DNA of 64,000 nucleotides, from the NCBI GenBank assembly GCA_026929865.2, contig CM049398.1, forward strand, positions 17,769,501-17,833,500. The letters are read 5' to 3'. This DNA comes from Hyperoplus lanceolatus. Taxonomy: Eukaryota; Chordata; Actinopteri; Uranoscopiformes; Ammodytidae. A program made the position numbers and the translations under genes. Numbering within the stretch: position 1 is the first letter of the stretch; every line of letters begins with the position of its first letter. Below are positions 60,655 through 64,000 of this stretch, piece after piece. Below the pieces are notes generated by a model. The model was not told the DNA's origin. It ran no database searches and worked only from the letters and a program-made list of their open reading frames with translations.

Positions 60655-63601
60655 ATATTTTCCCAAAGAGCCATACACACAGATTACACCTCGTCATCAG
60701 TCTAGCCACAGGTATAAGCCTACAAAGCATGGAGCTACGTCTTCAGTTGCTAAAGAAAATACCCCGAACAAAGTTGTTGAGGCTACGTTTTCTTTGACTG
60801 CCATATCAGAAATGGTCCCAAAACTCAACCAAACATTTGGAGTTATAAGTTCAAAAATGAGTGATGTGGTGAAGCCAACAATTTTTCATCACAGCAGCTC
60901 AACTAAATCAGCTTACCCTGTATTAAACGGGAGGAGGAATATGTTGTCACTCACAACCGCAGGGTTGGCAGTCACAACTGGGTTCCTGAGAGCTAAGCCC
61001 TACTTTACAGTAAATACTACTGCTCACAGTTTATCAATTATTCACAGCCTCTCAGGTAGAAATACATTTAGTGCTCCGAGTTTGAAGGCAAATTCCCTCC
61101 TTCAGACTACCAGTGAGAGGGAGCAATCAGAACACTTTTTACCTGCACATATATTTAAGTCCAGTGTCAAGGGCCACTTAACCTCTAACATGACTGAAGA
61201 ATTGAATGTATCTAATTCAGTGCATGCTGCTTTACATATGTTTAATAAGTCATATACCAGAACACCTCTAGCCTTGAAATCTGATGGCCACATATCCTTT
61301 GGCCAGTTGCAGTCTCACCAAGGGCAATTTGCCCCTCAGATAAGTCACTCCTCCTCCTCTCTCTCTGGTATGACTGCAGGCCAGCCATTTCCATTCAAAC
61401 TGTCAGCCCATTCAGATGCTCCATATGCTTCTGTTGATGATAACGAGAACAGATCTGTACGGACCCCAATGGCATCAATGAGCCCTAAAGCAAAAAATGA
61501 TCAATCTACTTTCAGCAGCGTGTCACCACTTCTAAATCTTTCACTGTTAGGAGGTGACAGTTTACCTAGCACCTATAGCCTGACGGGGTTAACCAGATCA
61601 GCCTCAAAAAAGGATATATTGCAGGCCTACTCTGGTGCTGAATATGTAAATGGAGGAAGTGGCCAAGCTGAGGCCTTGTTAGGGACTGCTGATGAAACAA
61701 ATCAAACTGATGAGAATGACAGTGTGCAAAAGATGGTGAGCTTGGTGCGTAAAAATCCAGGTGTATTCACCAAGCAGATGGCAGAAAATAGAGATGAAAA
61801 GAACACGTCCCCTTCTATAGCACAAACAATTGGCATGGCTAAACACAATGGTAGTAAAACTGATGAATTCAAATCTTTGTCTGTACAACTGACCCAGAAA
61901 CTAGCATTAAAAAACACAAATAAGAACCACAATGACTTGCTGAATGTTGATGGAAACAATGAAGTAAACAACGCAGAGAGAACTACCCCGGAAAATAATC
62001 TTATTGACGGTCATAATGTGACAAGTTATGAGCCCATCATATTTGCAATACAGACTACCCACAGGATTGAGCCGGAAATACATGAGGAGTTTGTGATTGT
62101 TAGAAATTATTTAGCTAGACTTGTGCTTGACACAGATGATCGAATTGGCACCACTGCATTTGTTGAGTCAGATAGGGTCTCCAAACTACTGAAAATACAG
62201 GCTAACAATGTGACTAACAATGCTACTTCTTATATGGAACGTAATGCAGCTAAAACAACTGAAAAACAAGACGATCCCCATGCACTTCCAGAAACCATGG
62301 GCGACTATACTCTCTTTGTTCCACATATTGATTTTAGAAGTGACCTTAAGGTCCCAAATGCACCAACACAGCGGATCGCTGGCCGGATAATGAATGTTAC
62401 TTCTGAATTTCAGACAACCACTGCAAAAACCAATGATTTTGTGTCTCTGACATCAACTAAAAGCAGCCTTATTGTGTACACAGCAGCTCATGAATCGAGA
62501 CTGGCCACTAACACAAGTGTTATAACTGATAAAGAACAAAGCCAGCATGCCTCCGCTGATATGTTCTCAGTAACACACCATTTCAGTGACCCTGTGCAGG
62601 GTGTCCGAGTAGATTTGTTGAACAGAGCTGGAGGAGCACTTAGTACAACACCTACCATGGTTAAAAGATTGAAATATTCACCATTTCAAGACTATACAAC
62701 TTTTGTAACAACAAATAGCGCTTCTGAACATCAACCACACGAGAGGAATCCAAATACACCTGACAAAGGTGACCAACATAAGAAGCACGTTATACCTGAA
62801 AAGACCTCATTAGGTCAAGTAATACTTGGAGCTGTGTTTGATTCTGTACAACCTACAGAGATCTCACGTACAGAGATTCATAATCAAATCAGCTGTAGGT
62901 CAATTGGCTGTGCTAAGTCAAACAAGAATACTGAAACAACATCCGGAACAGGTGAGATTGATCATAAAGCTACAAAGGCTGGGCACACTGGAAGAAATAA
63001 TTTTAATGCAGCGCACACTCCTGGCACAAAACAAGGAAATGGCAAATGTAGCACTGACTGTCCTGTACCTGGAAAAGCTACGCCACAGGCCACCAACTTC
63101 GACAATGCAGTTCTTTCAACATCAACCAGTAAATCTGATAATGACCATGCCAAAGTTGAGGAGACTGTGACAAAAATTGACAACAGTATTGCCTTTGAAA
63201 CTTCAACAAAAACATGGAGAGCCATTTCTGAAACGGATCATTTGGAGAGGCTTGGGACACCTACGCAGGCCCAGGTTTTAGGAAAAACAACACAAAGGCT
63301 CTCTCACAGAGAAGCCTCCGAAGCCCCGGAAGATTTTGCAACAGAGGTCACTTTATCTGAACTTGAAGCAACTACTGGGCAGACCACTGAACAGACTATA
63401 GAGCTCGCCCTCCTCACTCAAAAAAATATGAAAACACAATTAAAGAGAGGAGCATCCAAAGATGAGATATTTGAGGCACACAATGCCACCAGGTCAGTTG
63501 ATGCAGCATTAAAAGAGTCTGGGAGCAAGCTTTTACTGCTGTCTGAATCAGAGCTGACAAGGAGGAGTAAGACCTCACCTCAACTGTATCTCTCTGGGTG
63601 A
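60655..63601 (+). CDS. Last open segment of the giant exon, mucin-like
   Basis: About 980 codons open to the stop at 63599-63601. Ser/Thr-rich with many sequons (SNMTEELNVSNSV; NNVTNNATSY; TNTSVIT) and few cysteines, two of which are paired closely (KCSTDCP). The composition fits a heavily glycosylated extracellular stalk. The final residues (LLLLSESELTRRSKTSPQLY) are not a membrane anchor, so either the gene ends here or further exons lie beyond the window. Confidence 0.55.
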
Positions 63602-64000
63602 TAGTGTGCTTCCTTTTATTCTGGCATTATCTATTAATCACTGTTAACAAATTAAAAAACAATATTTTCCGGGAGTCATGCTGCTAAGTAGATAATCCAT
63701 CACAGTGAACAGCTTTATTTTTCCACTAAATTAATATTGTCACATGGAGTCACGGACAGTTCAGTTCTGAAAACACTTCCTGATGATGCATTAAGGCCAC
63801 TTCTTAATCCAATATGTCTGCTGCCTAAAATAATTGCCCACATGATGAGCTATGGTCTTGGAAGCAAACCAAGAGGTTCACAGTGGAATCATGGGGACAT
63901 GTCTTACAGCTTTGTAATGAGCGCTGTGGTTATGATCAAATCCCTTACATCAGCCTCATCTACTTTGTAGATTCTAGAAGGCTAACATGGTAAACACCAA
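63602..64000. other. Downstream of the giant exon
   Basis: A further open stretch (63737-63970) lacks a matching acceptor that I trust, and its composition differs from the exon before it. It may be 3' UTR. The gene's true end cannot be set from this window. Confidence 0.3.

Larger units (their letters stand above)
51588..63601 (+). pseudogene. Giant Ser/Thr/Asn-rich exon interrupted by two hATs
   Basis: Without the insertions this is about 5.8 kb of coding sequence, some 1,930 residues. I do not recognise it. The translation is low in cysteine and hydrophobic residues and rich in Ser, Thr, Asn and Lys, with at least 15 N-glycosylation sequons (NMT, NVS, NRS, NQT, NAT and others). This suggests a secreted or mucin-like stalk, though no signal peptide is in view. 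Two hAT elements split it at 53043 and 55571. Besides these, the open frame changes between 52540 and 52614, near 52615-52700 (possibly a 61-base intron, GTGAGT at 52615 to CAG at 52675), at about 52764 and at about 60630. Long open stretches of about 340, 485 and 935 codons argue for recent function. It may be decaying, spliced unusually, or assembled with indel errors; 'pseudogene' is the cautious label. Confidence 0.5.

Noticed and set aside
63737-63970. 77-codon open frame after the giant exon
   Set aside because: No trusted acceptor or phase link to the upstream exon; kept only as unassigned sequence.

Overview
The window reads as teleost fish nuclear DNA. It is AT-rich and intron-rich, carries long CA, CATA and GAA microsatellites, and is crowded with fish-type mobile elements: Tc1, hAT, TTAA-target elements, tRNA-type SINEs, LINE 3' ends and Helitron-like elements. 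No species can be named from the sequence alone.

Layout. (1) At 2.2-21.9 kb on the plus strand lie twelve phase-consistent exons of a gene whose 5' part is outside the window; I do not recognise its product. Its introns hold a foldback Tc1, MITEs, hAT elements, an LTR-like fossil, and a complete two-exon IFITM/CD225 (dispanin) gene on the opposite strand at 18.6-19.0 kb with its own TATA box and poly(A) signal. (2) At 23.9-45.3 kb on the plus strand lies a complete TTC12 gene, 21 coding exons for 696 residues, with TPR repeats followed by an armadillo-type region. An RFX X-box-like site lies about 105 bases before its ATG, which fits a cilia gene. (3) At 47.0-49.5 kb are a hAT element holding a LINE 3' end, and a striking MITE made of about 70-base hairpin units that switch orientation part way through. 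(4) At 51.6-63.6 kb on the plus strand is one huge Ser/Thr/Asn-rich coding exon of an unrecognised, probably extracellular or mucin-like protein. Two hAT elements (2.5 and 3.6 kb) sit inside it only 11 retained host bases apart. Each has a perfect 8-bp target duplication, and the reading frame rejoins exactly when both are removed. Several further frame changes leave it open whether the gene is decaying, unusually spliced, or affected by assembly errors.

The least ordinary observations are the double hAT interruption of the giant exon; two Helitron-like elements that share a CTAGAAA start and a 5' motif repeated in their 3' hairpin; a Tc1 foldback whose odd internal junction recurs in a second copy 7 kb away; and the hairpin-array MITE. 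No operon-like or prokaryotic system is present. Genes here are linked by position (nesting, insertion) rather than by a shared pathway; TTC12 has the only firmly predictable role, cytoplasmic assembly of axonemal dynein arms.
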